49,904 nt of DNA from SIG588 sp045591985 (GTDB lineage: Bacteria; Bacillota; Clostridia; Oscillospirales; Acutalibacteraceae): the NCBI GenBank assembly GCA_045591985.1, contig JAZNTV010000080.1:1-49904 (forward strand), in the 5' to 3' direction. Positions 35,843 through 44,360 of the stretch are shown in pieces. The position numbers were made by a program, and so were the translations under genes. Within the stretch, counting starts at the first letter, position 1. Each line of letters opens with the position of its first letter. The notes beneath the pieces are model-generated. The model was not told the DNA's origin and searched no databases. It was given only the letters and a program-made list of their open reading frames with translations.

Positions 35843-38287
35843 TTATGGTTGTTTTTCGAATGTAAAGGTATTATCCTTCACACCCACAAGTACCGTATCG
35901 CCGGATCTGAAAACCCCTTCCAACAGGTGTTCCGCCAAAGGATCTTCAATCTGCGATTGAATGGCGCGGCGCAACGGGCGTGCACCGTATACCGGGTCAA
36001 ACCCTGCGGCAGCTACCGCACATATCACCTCATCGGAGACCTGCAGACCCATCTCCATACCGCGAAGACGTTCTTCAAGCGAATGAAGCATGCGGCGGGC
36101 GATCTCTTCAATGTTTTCCTTGGTCAACTGGTGGAACACAATGGTATCGTCCACACGATTTAAAAATTCGGGACGAAACACTTGTTTTAGTTCTTTCATT
36201 ACATTTTCCCGAATTTGACGGTCAGTGGCTTCTGCACTGTCGGCGTCGCCGAACCCAAACGACGTTTTGGTATCCGTGATACGACGCGCGCCGACGTTGG
36301 AAGTCATAATAATAACGGTGTTTTTAAAATCCACACGCCGTCCTTGTGCATCGGTCAAGATGCCGTCATCCAAGATCTGGAGAAGCATATTAAACACATC
36401 CGGGTGTGCTTTTTCTATCTCATCGAACAACACAACGGAATAGGGTTTTCGGCGAATCTTTTCGGTCAGCTGTCCACCTTCGTCGTACCCGACGTATCCG
36501 GGAGGCGACCCCACCAAACGCGACACCGTATGCTTTTCCATATATTCCGACATATCCAAGCGGATCATGGCGTTTTCATCGCCGAACATCGCGGCCGCAA
36601 GCGCTTTACACAGTTCTGTCTTTCCGACGCCGGTCGGCCCGAGGAATATAAATGATCCTATCGGGCGGCGCGGATCTTTCAGACCCACACGACCGCGGCG
36701 GATAGCGCGCGATACCGCCGACACCGCTTCTTCCTGCCCGACAATTCGATCGTGGAGTACCGTCTCCATATTCAAAAGACGGCGACTCTCCTCTTCGGTC
36801 AATTGCACGACCGGCACACCTGTCCACCCCGAAACGATCGCGGCGATCTCGTCGGCGGTCACTTCACCGCTGATACCCGCATTACGCTCTTGCCACGCCT
36901 CTTTTTCCTCTTGCAACTTTTGCAGAAGTTGCTTTTCCTCATCCCGCAACCGCGCGGCACGTTCAAAATCCTGCTCGTTTACCGCCGCTTTTTTCTCTTG
37001 TTCCAGGCGTTTTTGCTCCGCTTCCATCTTCTTCAGATCGGGCGGTGTGGAAAATGTTTTGAGACGCACACGCGACGCCGCTTCATCCACCAAATCAATT
37101 GCTTTATCCGGCAAATAGCGGTCGGATATATATCGTACCGACAGTTTCACCGCCGCGTCGATCGCTTCGTCGGTAATCTTCACTTTGTGATGCGCTTCGT
37201 ACTTATCGCGCAAACCGCGAAGTATCAGCGCCGCTTCTTCGGCGGTCGGCTCCCCCACCGTGACCGGTTGAAAACGTCGTTCCAATGCGGCATCTTTTTC
37301 AATATGCTTACGGTATTCATCAAGTGTGGTCGCACCGATAACCTGCATCTCGCCGCGCGCAAGCGACGGTTTCAAAATATTCGCCGCATCCACCGCGCCT
37401 TCTGCCGCTCCCGCGCCGATCAAGGTGTGTATCTCGTCGATAAACAAGACCGTGTTGCCATCTTTCTTCACTTCATCAATGGCGTTTTTAATACGTTCTT
37501 CAAAGTCACCGCGGTATTTTGTTCCCGCTACCATACCGGTAAGATCCAGCGAAACCAATCGTTTGCCGCGCAACAGATCCGGCACTTCATCGGCGGCGAT
37601 CTTTTGCGCCAAGCCTTCGGCGATGGCGGTCTTGCCGACACCGGGTTCGCCGATCAAACACGGGTTGTTCTTGGTGCGGCGAGAAAGAATTTGTATCACA
37701 CGTTCGATCTCATCGGCACGGCCGATGACAGGATCAATTTTCCCTTCGCGTGCCATAGCGGTAAGGTCCCGTCCGAACTGATCGAGCGTGGGTGTTTTAC
37801 CGTTTGAAGCGTGTGTCCCGTGTGCCGTTTCCGCCATAGAAATCGGCGACGAACCGATGGCGCGATCGACCCCCTCTTCCAACGCATCTGCACGAGCGCC
37901 GAGGGAAGTGAGCAATCGCATGGCTACACTGCTCTCATCTTCCAAAACAGCGAGCAACAAATGCTCTGTTCCCACAAACCCCTGTTGCATTGCCGCCGCT
38001 TGCGACATCGCCAGTTCCAACGATGTTTTGACACGCGGGGTGAAATCTTGCGGCGAAAGTCGGCTGCGCTGACCACTCCCTTCCGCCCGTTTAATACTTT
38101 CGGCATATTCCGCCGCCGTTATGCCTTGTTCGGCCAGGACGGTGGCGGCAACGCCCGTACCTTCGCGCAAAAGGCCCAACACCACATGCTCCGTACCGAT
38201 ATAGGTATGTCCCAATTCCTCTGCCGCCGCAATCGCCAAATTGAGGGCGTTATTGGCTTTTTCGGTAAATCCTTTAAAACGGTACAT
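35843..38287 (-). CDS. clpC: ATP-dependent Clp protease ATP-binding subunit ClpC
   Basis: Class I AAA+ unfoldase, 814 residues, which feeds ClpP. N-terminal repeat domain (1-145, FTEKANNALNLA and TEHLLLAVLE), first AAA+ module with GEPGVGKT and FIDEIHTL, a coiled-coil M-domain with a UVR-like stretch (NEQDFERAARLRDEEKQL), second AAA+ module with GPTGVGKTEL and FDEIEKAHPDVFN. The M-domain is that of ClpC, which needs adaptors and takes arginine-phosphorylated substrates marked by McsB. Last gene of the operon, 17 bases after mcsB. Ribosome site AGGAGGAG. Confidence 0.97.
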   Translation of the reverse strand: MYRFKGFTEKANNALNLAIAAAEELGHTYIGTEHVVLGLLREGTGVAATVLAEQGITAAEYAESIKRAEGSGQRSRLSPQDFTPRVKTSLELAMSQAAAMQQGFVGTEHLLLAVLEDESSVAMRLLTSLGARADALEEGVDRAIGSSPISMAETAHGTHASNGKTPTLDQFGRDLTAMAREGKIDPVIGRADEIERVIQILSRRTKNNPCLIGEPGVGKTAIAEGLAQKIAADEVPDLLRGKRLVSLDLTGMVAGTKYRGDFEERIKNAIDEVKKDGNTVLFIDEIHTLIGAGAAEGAVDAANILKPSLARGEMQVIGATTLDEYRKHIEKDAALERRFQPVTVGEPTAEEAALILRGLRDKYEAHHKVKITDEAIDAAVKLSVRYISDRYLPDKAIDLVDEAASRVRLKTFSTPPDLKKMEAEQKRLEQEKKAAVNEQDFERAARLRDEEKQLLQKLQEEKEAWQERNAGISGEVTADEIAAIVSGWTGVPVVQLTEEESRRLLNMETVLHDRIVGQEEAVSAVSRAIRRGRVGLKDPRRPIGSFIFLGPTGVGKTELCKALAAAMFGDENAMIRLDMSEYMEKHTVSRLVGSPPGYVGYDEGGQLTEKIRRKPYSVVLFDEIEKAHPDVFNMLLQILDDGILTDAQGRRVDFKNTVIIMTSNVGARRITDTKTSFGFGDADSAEATDRQIRENVMKELKQVFRPEFLNRVDDTIVFHQLTKENIEEIARRMLHSLEERLRGMEMGLQVSDEVICAVAAAGFDPVYGARPLRRAIQSQIEDPLAEHLLEGVFRSGDTVLVGVKDNTFTFEKQP

Positions 38288-38304
38288 ATATGCTCCTCCT
38301 TCCG

Positions 38305-39315
38305 TTATCGCAGTATTTCGCGTACCATAGCGGCACGGGCGGCATCTCTTTGTGCCGCTTCCATATCTTCTCTTGCCGCGGTCATCACCGCCGCCGGTTG
38401 TACGTCATACATCAAACCGTTCACGGTATCCAACGATAGGTTATCGATCAACCCGGCACTGATTCCCACACGCAGGTAAGAGAGCAGTTTCATCGATTCC
38501 TCGTGTGAAAGAAGGCGTGCATTTTGCAATATACCGAGCGAACGGAACACACGATCGGCAAACACCGGACTTTTGGCCGCTTCTTCGCGGGCGGCACGTT
38601 CTTCTTTTACAATCTGAGACACAATCCCTTTCAAGTTATCTATAGCGGCTTGTTCCGAAATACCGAGTGTCACCTGGTTCGACAACTGATACAACGCCCC
38701 TTCCGAACGACTACCCTCGCCATACATACCGCGAATGGTAAGCCCCAATTTCGAGACCGTATTGGCAAGTTGCTGTACCATACCGCGCTCTTGTAACGCA
38801 GGCAGATGCAACATTACGGAAGCTCGCATTCCCGTGCCGAGATTGGTCGGACATTGTGTAAGATAACCGAGTCGCTCATCGAATGCAAAATGCAACGTCT
38901 CATCCAAAGCTGTGTCGATGGCATCCAATTTCCGATACAGTTCATCGGGCTGTAAACCGGCCCCCATCGCCTGCAGACGCAAGTGATCTTCTTCACAGAC
39001 CATAAGGCTCACGCTTTCATCTTCCGCCAGTAAAAGGCCGCTCCCTTCTGCACATGCCGCGAAATCGGGACTGATAAGGTGACGTTCTACCATCGCCTGT
39101 GCATCTCGTGCGAGCATGTTCTGCATCTCGAGATACTCCCATTTCGTCTCGCTGGATGGCAACGCTGCGCGCACCTTTTGACACACCTCACGACGTTGTT
39201 CCGTGGTCATCCACGCCGGGAACGGATATTGCGGTAAATTACGTGCCAGTCGAATACGGGTGCTGACAACCACATCACCGTCCTTACCGTTTTGACGATA
39301 CCAACGCTCATTCAT
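38305..39315 (-). CDS. mcsB: Protein-arginine kinase McsB
   Basis: 336 residues of the phosphagen-kinase fold. It phosphorylates arginines on damaged or regulatory proteins (in B. subtilis also CtsR), marking them for ClpC. Motifs: VVVSTRIRLARN (15-26), the nucleotide-binding region CPTNLGTGMRAS with the catalytic-loop Cys, and the C-terminal arginine-phosphate site region. ATG 39315 follows GGAGG and overlaps the mcsA stop by 8 bases. The frame to 39396 lies within mcsA and is not used. Confidence 0.95.
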   Translation of the reverse strand: MNERWYRQNGKDGDVVVSTRIRLARNLPQYPFPAWMTTEQRREVCQKVRAALPSSETKWEYLEMQNMLARDAQAMVERHLISPDFAACAEGSGLLLAEDESVSLMVCEEDHLRLQAMGAGLQPDELYRKLDAIDTALDETLHFAFDERLGYLTQCPTNLGTGMRASVMLHLPALQERGMVQQLANTVSKLGLTIRGMYGEGSRSEGALYQLSNQVTLGISEQAAIDNLKGIVSQIVKEERAAREEAAKSPVFADRVFRSLGILQNARLLSHEESMKLLSYLRVGISAGLIDNLSLDTVNGLMYDVQPAAVMTAAREDMEAAQRDAARAAMVREILR

Positions 39316-39787
39316 GGTCGGCACCTCCTTCCAATTCACGAATACGATCACGCAATTCCGCACACGTTTCATATTCCTGTGCAGTGATAGCTTCATTCAA
39401 TCGACGACGCAGTTCTTCCAACTCACGTTCCAAGCGCACATTCCCGGCCACCGACGAAGGGATCTTACCCACATGTCCCGTCTTGCCGTGAATACGCTGT
39501 ATCGACGGTAACAAACGATCGTAGAAGGTGGTATAACACGACGGACACCCCGCCTTGCCGGAGGATGCCATTTCACGAAAGGTTTTTCCACATCCGTTAC
39601 ACCGCACCGTATCGGCTGCGTGACGAGCAGACGGTTCAGCAAACAAACTGCCCCAGAAAGAACCAAGATCAAAACCACCGACGCCTGCCGCACAAGATGA
39701 GCAAAGACGATATTCCGCCGTCACACCGTTCACCGTTCGCTTCACATACGTAGTCGCAGGATTTTTTCCGCATTTTTGACACAACAT
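39308..39787 (-). CDS. mcsA: McsA, activator of McsB
   Basis: 159 residues. Two zinc-finger-like cysteine sets (CQKCGKNP...CSSCA and CNGCGKTF...CPSCY) are followed by a UVR motif near the C-terminus (LNEAITAQEYETCAELRDRI). In B. subtilis it activates McsB and takes part in the stress response to heavy metals. It is 18 bases after ctsR, with AGGAG before ATG. Confidence 0.95.
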   Translation of the reverse strand: MLCQKCGKNPATTYVKRTVNGVTAEYRLCSSCAAGVGGFDLGSFWGSLFAEPSARHAADTVRCNGCGKTFREMASSGKAGCPSCYTTFYDRLLPSIQRIHGKTGHVGKIPSSVAGNVRLERELEELRRRLNEAITAQEYETCAELRDRIRELEGGADHE

Positions 39788-39805
39788 ATCGACTCACACT
39801 CCTAT

Positions 39806-40267
39806 TTAAGAATCTGCCAATGTAGTTAACATTTGTTTCAACAACGCCGCACGTAAACGATCGCGATCCGCCACCGCCACGTTACGATATGCTTTATCCG
39901 ACAAAGCCGCCCCTATAAGACGTGCTGCCTTCTCTTCCAAAATACGACGATCCACCAAATTCTCCAGTATCGCGTTGGCCGTAACCGGTGAAAGGGTATC
40001 ACCGACGGAATTCACAATGTGCATCAGTGCCGCCTGCACAGCGTTATAACGAATCCGTTGCACACGAATGTAACCGCCGCCGCCGCGCCGACTTTCCACA
40101 AGGTAGCCTTGCTCAGGCGTAAAGCGAGAAGTCAACACATAGCTGATCTGACTGGGAACACACCCAAGCTCTTCCGCCAGTAAATTGCGTTGCAGTTCTG
40201 CCGCACCGTCCTCCGCTTGTTCCAACCTATGAAGAATATAGGCTGCGATCTCATCACTTATGCGCAC
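39806..40267 (-). CDS. ctsR: Class III heat-shock repressor CtsR
   Basis: 153 residues. N-terminal winged helix (MRISDEIAAYILHRLEQ, then LAEELGCVPSQISYVLTSRFTPEQGYLVESRRGGGGYIRV, whose Arg/Gly-rich loop senses heat in B. subtilis) and a C-terminal dimer/McsB-binding domain. GTG at 40265-40267 is preferred: AAGGAG lies six bases upstream; GTG 40276 lacks spacing. It represses its own operon: CtsR boxes overlap its -35 region. Confidence 0.95.
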   Translation of the reverse strand: MRISDEIAAYILHRLEQAEDGAAELQRNLLAEELGCVPSQISYVLTSRFTPEQGYLVESRRGGGGYIRVQRIRYNAVQAALMHIVNSVGDTLSPVTANAILENLVDRRILEEKAARLIGAALSDKAYRNVAVADRDRLRAALLKQMLTTLADS

Positions 40268-40299
40268 ACCGTCCACTCCTTTTCGCTTTTGGTGTTTTT

Positions 40300-40328
40300 A
40301 TTGTACCTCTAAAGTCAAGGAAAGTCAA
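40300..40328 (-). promoter_or_regulatory. Promoter of the ctsR operon
   Basis: Minus strand TTGACT (40323-40328), 17-base spacer, TACAAT (40300-40305). The -35 hexamer is part of a CtsR heptad, so bound CtsR would block RNA polymerase. Confidence 0.85.
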
Positions 40329-40364
40329 GGACTAATAAAGTCAAATTTGACTTTATTAGTCCTT
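40313..40364. promoter_or_regulatory. CtsR operator with a 38-base perfect palindrome
   Basis: On the plus strand two heptads AGTCAAG lie at 40313-40319 and 40323-40329, separated by three bases, which is the CtsR direct-repeat layout (RGTCAAA-N3-RGTCAAA). A third, AGTCAAA, at 40339-40345 adjoins its mirror TTTGACT (40346-40352). These two form the centre of a gapless palindrome from 40327 to 40364, half-site AAGGACTAATAAAGTCAAA, with every one of 19 pairs matching. It overlaps the -35 of ctsR. Confidence 0.85.
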
Positions 40365-40524
40365 TCTGATTCACAAATTGTAATATATCTCTTGTTTTCT
40401 CGCATTTTCTTTAGAATACGCGAAATATCTACCGTTTACAAATTCTTGTAACCGACTTTGAAAACCCGACATAGTATGGGGTGTAATCCTCCCTTGCGGG
40501 AGAGAATTAAAGGAGGAACTTATT

Positions 40525-40707
40525 ATGTGTCTGTCCAATCTGTTTTGTGGGAACGACTGCACCTGGGCATGGATCCTGTTCATTGTGGGTATCCTGTTGT
40601 TGCTTGAAAACAACTGCGGCGGTAACGGCTGCGGTTGCGGCAACAACTGCGGTTGCGGCAATACGGTGAACAGCGGCTGTGGTTGCGGTTGCGGCACCTG
40701 CTGCTGA
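40525..40707 (+). CDS. Cys/Gly-rich small membrane peptide
   Basis: 60 residues. MCLSNLFCGNDC, then one hydrophobic helix (WAWILFIVGILLLLE, about 14-28), then a tail made almost only of Cys, Gly and Asn in CGCG-type repeats and ending CC; 13 cysteines in total. Ribosome site AAAGGAGG before ATG. A possible promoter is TTGAAA (40458-40463)-18-TGTAAT (40482-40487), and a small stem CTCCC/GGGAG (40489-40502) precedes the ribosome site. It resembles bacterial proteins annotated as high-cysteine/chorion-class; no function is known. A membrane-anchored metal- or thiol-reactive peptide is inference. Confidence 0.75.
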   Translation: MCLSNLFCGNDCTWAWILFIVGILLLLENNCGGNGCGCGNNCGCGNTVNSGCGCGCGTCC

Positions 40708-40720
40708 TCTCTTCTGAACG

Positions 40721-40754
40721 GTCGGTGCGCTCGGCATTTGTCGGGTGCACCGAC
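40721..40754 (+). terminator. Weak terminator after the Cys-rich peptide gene
   Basis: Stem GTCGGTGC/GCACCGAC (40721-40728, 40747-40754) with an 18-base loop, followed by TTCTC. The T-tract is poor. Confidence 0.5.
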
Positions 40755-40772
40755 TTCTCATTGGCGGCGAAT

Positions 40773-40801
40773 TTGACAAACGAGGCTTTTTTTGGTATAC
40801 T
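40773..40801 (+). promoter_or_regulatory. Promoter of the PH-domain gene
   Basis: TTGACA (40773-40778), 17-base spacer, TATACT (40796-40801), followed after 31 bases by ATG with AGGAGG. Confidence 0.85.
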
Positions 40802-40832
40802 GAACATAGTCTATAAATTCAGGAGGTATTAT

Positions 40833-41270
40833 ATGAGTGAAGAAAAACAGGAACGTACCGAAACGCCGGAGGAAGAGGTCGTTGTCGAAGAACGCAAACG
40901 TTGGGGATTCTTTGGGCTCCCCTTTACATTTACCGTATACCGCATGAACCAAAAGAAGTTGACCGTACAAAGTGGCCTGCTTTCCACCCATGAAGACGAT
41001 ATTTTGCTCTACCGCGTTATGGACACCTCGTTGTGTTACACCTTGTGGCAGAAACTGTTCCGACTCGGCAGCGTGCGCGTTGCAAGTACCGATCAGAGTT
41101 TACCCGAATTGGTAATTAAAAATATCCGTAACGCGCGCGACTTCAAAGAAATTTTGGACGAGCGTGTGGAACGCGAGCGATTGCGTATGCGTGTACGCAC
41201 GGGCGAGATGCTCGAAGGTGACGAAGAGGCGCTGGATTTCGACAAAATGCACGACGATCTGAAATCGTAA
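40833..41270 (+). CDS. Bacterial PH-domain (bPH2/YdbT-like) protein
   Basis: 145 residues, no membrane segment. After an acidic N-terminus (MSEEKQERTETPEEEVVVEE) comes a bacterial pleckstrin-like domain: FTFTVYRMNQKKLTVQSGLL, DDILLYRVMDTSLCYTLWQK, GSVRVASTD, and IKNIRNARDFKEIL, followed by a charged helix. The same pattern occurs in YdbS/YdbT-type proteins, which are membrane linked; this one is a soluble short form. ATG 40833 follows AGGAGG by six bases. Monocistronic, between a consensus promoter and a strong terminator. Function unknown. Confidence 0.8.
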   Translation: MSEEKQERTETPEEEVVVEERKRWGFFGLPFTFTVYRMNQKKLTVQSGLLSTHEDDILLYRVMDTSLCYTLWQKLFRLGSVRVASTDQSLPELVIKNIRNARDFKEILDERVERERLRMRVRTGEMLEGDEEALDFDKMHDDLKS

Positions 41271-41301
41271 AAAAGAGGGGCTGTTACAGCCCCTCTTTTT
41301 T
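41269..41301. terminator. Strong bidirectional terminator
   Basis: Stem AAAAAAGAGGGGCTG, TTA loop, and its exact complement, with T-runs on both strands. It contains the stop codon of the PH-domain gene and lies 20 bases past the stop of the PLP-enzyme gene, ending both. Confidence 0.92.
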
Positions 41302-41320
41302 GCACTACAAACAACATGGA

Positions 41321-42592
41321 TCAAATATGTAACTCGCCCGCATCCAACATCGACTGTGCGGCAAGCAACACCCCCATCTGACCCGACGGGAAATTGATAC
41401 CGCCCTGCATATATGCCGCAAACGGCGGGCGAAGCGGTGCATCGGCCGACAACTCAATAGACGCTCCCATCGTGAACGCACCCGCTGCCATAATCACCGG
41501 GCTGTCGTACCCCGGCATATCCCACGGTTCCGGCACTACAAACGCATCTACAGGCGCACCGCTTTGCATACCTTGGCAGAAAGCGATCAGCGCTTTTTCA
41601 TTTTTCAATTTGACAACCTGCACGATATCGGCACGCGGTGCCGCCGCCGTAGGCGACACGTCATAGCCGAGTTCTTCCATCAGCGCCGCACAATACACTG
41701 CCGTCTTGAGCGCTTCCCCCACGACGTGAGGCGATTGGAAAAGCCCCATAAACAAGGTGCGGTTATGCCCGAGCGACGCACCGATCTCGCGACCGAGACC
41801 CGGGGTCGTCATCCGCGCGGCGCACAACTCTACCAAGTCGCGACGACCGCAAATGTAACCGCCGTTTTCAGCAATGCCGCCACCCGGGTTTTTGATGAGC
41901 GACCCCGCCATAATATCCGCACCGACAGCCGACGGCTCTTGTTTCTCCACAAATTCGCCGTAACAGTTATCTACGAAAATGATCACGTCGGCACGCACTT
42001 CACGCACCGCGGCAATCACCTCACCGATAGCCGCAACCGACAACGATTCACGGGTGTCATACCCGCGAGAACGCTGTATGTGTACCACTTTAACGGTCGG
42101 ATCTTCGCGCAATGCTTGTTGTATCCCTTGCCGATCGGGCCTGCCGTCCGCCAAAGGCACTTCGCGATAGGCAACTCCGTGCTCTTTGAGCGAGCCGAGC
42201 GCCCCCGTTGTGCCGATTACCGTTTGTAACGTATCGTACGGTGCACCCGTTGCGGCCAGCAGCGTATCTCCGGCGCGCAAAAGACCGAACAGTGCCACCG
42301 CTATAGCATGGGTGCCCGACAACAGGTAGTGACGTACCAAAGCGTCCTCACATCCCATTGCTTCGGCAAACACGGCATCCAGTGTATCCCGTCCGCGATC
42401 ACCGTAACCATAGCCGGTCGTAGCGGTAAAATGACTCTCGCTCACTTTATTATGAATAAACGCCGCCAGCACCTTTTGTTGATTATACATAGCATTCTCC
42501 TCGATACGAGCAAACGCCTCGGCCGCACGCAACATGGCGCGCTCCGAAACAGCCGCCAATCGCGGATCGATTTTAAAAAACGGAGTTTCCAT
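41321..42592 (-). CDS. YnbB-type PLP-dependent enzyme (methionine gamma-lyase/aluminum-resistance family)
   Basis: 423 residues, fold-type I PLP enzyme. Lys in GSLIKNPGGG is the expected Schiff-base lysine; VDNCYGEFVE holds the PLP-ring Asp, and GTTGALGSL and GGINFPSGQMG are family motifs. The family occurs in most Firmicutes, often near glnA/hfq/miaA, and is named after aluminum resistance, but the reaction is uncertain. ATG 42592 follows AAGGAA; the frame to 42628 has no site. It lies five bases after the acetyltransferase gene, at the end of the murD unit. Confidence 0.88.
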   Translation of the reverse strand: METPFFKIDPRLAAVSERAMLRAAEAFARIEENAMYNQQKVLAAFIHNKVSESHFTATTGYGYGDRGRDTLDAVFAEAMGCEDALVRHYLLSGTHAIAVALFGLLRAGDTLLAATGAPYDTLQTVIGTTGALGSLKEHGVAYREVPLADGRPDRQGIQQALREDPTVKVVHIQRSRGYDTRESLSVAAIGEVIAAVREVRADVIIFVDNCYGEFVEKQEPSAVGADIMAGSLIKNPGGGIAENGGYICGRRDLVELCAARMTTPGLGREIGASLGHNRTLFMGLFQSPHVVGEALKTAVYCAALMEELGYDVSPTAAAPRADIVQVVKLKNEKALIAFCQGMQSGAPVDAFVVPEPWDMPGYDSPVIMAAGAFTMGASIELSADAPLRPPFAAYMQGGINFPSGQMGVLLAAQSMLDAGELHI

Positions 42593-42597
42593 TTCTA

Positions 42598-43335
42598 TTA
42601 TTCCTTCCCTTTTTGAACCTTTCCCCATTCACCGCACACCGCAAATCCAAGGCGGTCGTACAATGTCGCGGCAGCCTCGTTTTTCGGAGAAATATATACG
42701 TTTTGTCCGTTTTGCAGACGATCGCAGGCCAAGGCCGTTACACACGCAGAAGCGAATCCCTGTCCGCGCGATGCGGGATGGGTCGCCACAGCACCGAGCA
42801 ATACTGCCTCATCACATTCTGCCACCGTCACGGCACACGAGCGCACCTCTCCCCCTTCGCACACCGCACGCGCGTGAAAACGCCCGCGCCGCAAGCGATG
42901 ATGTACGTCGGCATACCACCCGTCAAACGGCGGAACCGCCTTACCAAACACCTGTGCGATCAGCGGGTATAAAGCGGCCGGCGGCATCGTCGTCGCATCA
43001 CCGCACACAGAAACCGCCACCGCGCGCATCACCGCACCGCACTCAGCCTGTGTATGCCAATATTCTGCCAATGTTCGCGCCGTTCGACCATCCGTACGCA
43101 CCGTGTGTACATCGGGCGACATCGTAAGAAATGTCCGCCACTCGTCTGTGCACCGCGGTGTGTGCAACGTGGCCACTCCTTCAGCGATCATTAATGCACC
43201 GCCGTCATCATCCGTCCAAAAGCGGCAAAACGGACGATCGGTACCATATGCCGTTGCCGCGCCCAAGATGCGTAACGCCGCCTCGGTATCCGGCACAAGG
43301 GCGCCCAACGCCGCGGTGTCCGCCGCACGGATCAT
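42598..43335 (-). CDS. GNAT-family N-acetyltransferase
   Basis: 245 residues. The C-terminal half is a GNAT domain with the acetyl-CoA loop ASRGQGFASACV and the C-terminal ISPKNEAAATLYDRLGF; the N-terminal 130 residues have no motif that I recognise. ATG 43335 overlaps the stop of the M42 peptidase gene (ATGA), with GGGAGAG upstream; the frame to 43440 lies inside that gene. Substrate unknown. Its position between peptidases and a PLP enzyme suggests an amino acid or peptide substrate, which is inference. Confidence 0.85.
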   Translation of the reverse strand: MIRAADTAALGALVPDTEAALRILGAATAYGTDRPFCRFWTDDDGGALMIAEGVATLHTPRCTDEWRTFLTMSPDVHTVRTDGRTARTLAEYWHTQAECGAVMRAVAVSVCGDATTMPPAALYPLIAQVFGKAVPPFDGWYADVHHRLRRGRFHARAVCEGGEVRSCAVTVAECDEAVLLGAVATHPASRGQGFASACVTALACDRLQNGQNVYISPKNEAAATLYDRLGFAVCGEWGKVQKGKE

Positions 43336-44360
43336 GCCGTCTCTCCCGGCAGGGTTTCGGCCAACAGACGAAGCAGACGACGCGTCTCTTCGATATCCCC
43401 CTCGGAAAGCACACTGCCCGCCGAATGAATATAGCGGCACGGCATCGACACCGCCGCTACGCGCGCACCGTGACCGGCCACCTGCATCGCTCCCGCATCG
43501 TTTCCGCCGGCAATGGTGGTCTTGGTCTGGGTTTTAATGTCGTTTGCGTCTGCCAACGCACGAATCCGTTTATACAACGGTTGATCATAAAACGTTCGTC
43601 CGTCCATAAAGGAGACGACCGCCCCATCGCCCATGTGACATACCTCTTGCCCCGCCTGTGTGCCGGCAATGTCCGAGGCCGTTGTGGTCTCTACCGTTAT
43701 CGAAACATCGGGTTGCATGGTAAATGCCGCTGTTGTACCGCCGCGAAGCCCCAATTCTTCTTGAACGGTAAATGCCAGTTGAATATCAAACGGAAGCGGT
43801 TTTTCAAGCAACGAGAGCAACAGCGCACACCCGGCGCGATCGTCCAGTGCGCGCGCTTTAAAACGATCGTTATACAGCGGCACCACATCGCTGTCGAACA
43901 CGATCGGATCGCCGATCGCAACCACAGCTTCGGCTTCTTCACGTGACATAGCACCGATATCCACCAACAAGCGATCTTTGGCGATCGCGCGATTTTTTTC
44001 CTCTCCCGTGCAAAGATGGATCGCACCGCAACCGATCACACCCGTACAACCATTCACCGTCACGGTACGACCGACGAGCACCTTCTCGTCAATCCCCCCC
44101 GCCGTTGCAAAGCGGAGCAACCCATCTTCGGTAATATTGGTAACCACCAACCCTACTTCGTCCATATGTGCATTGAACAACACACGCTGTTTAGCGGGTG
44201 CAGTGCCCTTTACTTCCACTAACAGGTTGCCGAGCGGATCCTCTTTACACGTGTATGCCACCGGATAGTCGCGCAGGGCTGCCGTAATATATTCGCGCAC
44301 GGCTCTTTCGTGGCCGGGAATACCCTCCAACGCCACAAGCGCTTCCAAATGTTTTAGCAC
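43332..44360 (-). CDS. M42-family metallo-aminopeptidase (first copy)
   Basis: 342 residues, cytosolic dinuclear-metal peptidase of the PepA/FrvX type. Metal and catalytic residues are in NAHMDEVG, ARALDDRAGC, TVQEELGLRGG and CRYIHSAGS. Start is GTG at 44358-44360, inside the end of the second copy (7-base overlap), with GGGAG upstream. Family members trim short peptides. Clearly paralogous to the gene at 44354-45373 but diverged. Confidence 0.9.
   Translation of the reverse strand: MLKHLEALVALEGIPGHERAVREYITAALRDYPVAYTCKEDPLGNLLVEVKGTAPAKQRVLFNAHMDEVGLVVTNITEDGLLRFATAGGIDEKVLVGRTVTVNGCTGVIGCGAIHLCTGEEKNRAIAKDRLLVDIGAMSREEAEAVVAIGDPIVFDSDVVPLYNDRFKARALDDRAGCALLLSLLEKPLPFDIQLAFTVQEELGLRGGTTAAFTMQPDVSITVETTTASDIAGTQAGQEVCHMGDGAVVSFMDGRTFYDQPLYKRIRALADANDIKTQTKTTIAGGNDAGAMQVAGHGARVAAVSMPCRYIHSAGSVLSEGDIEETRRLLRLLAETLPGETA

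Noticed and set aside
36752..37807. 351-residue plus-strand open frame
   Set aside because: Antisense to clpC, no ribosome site, rich in H, R and F as expected of a shadow frame.
40488..40502. CTCCC/GGGAG stem as a riboswitch before the Cys-rich gene
   Set aside because: Only five pairs and a four-base loop; it may lie at or before the transcript start.
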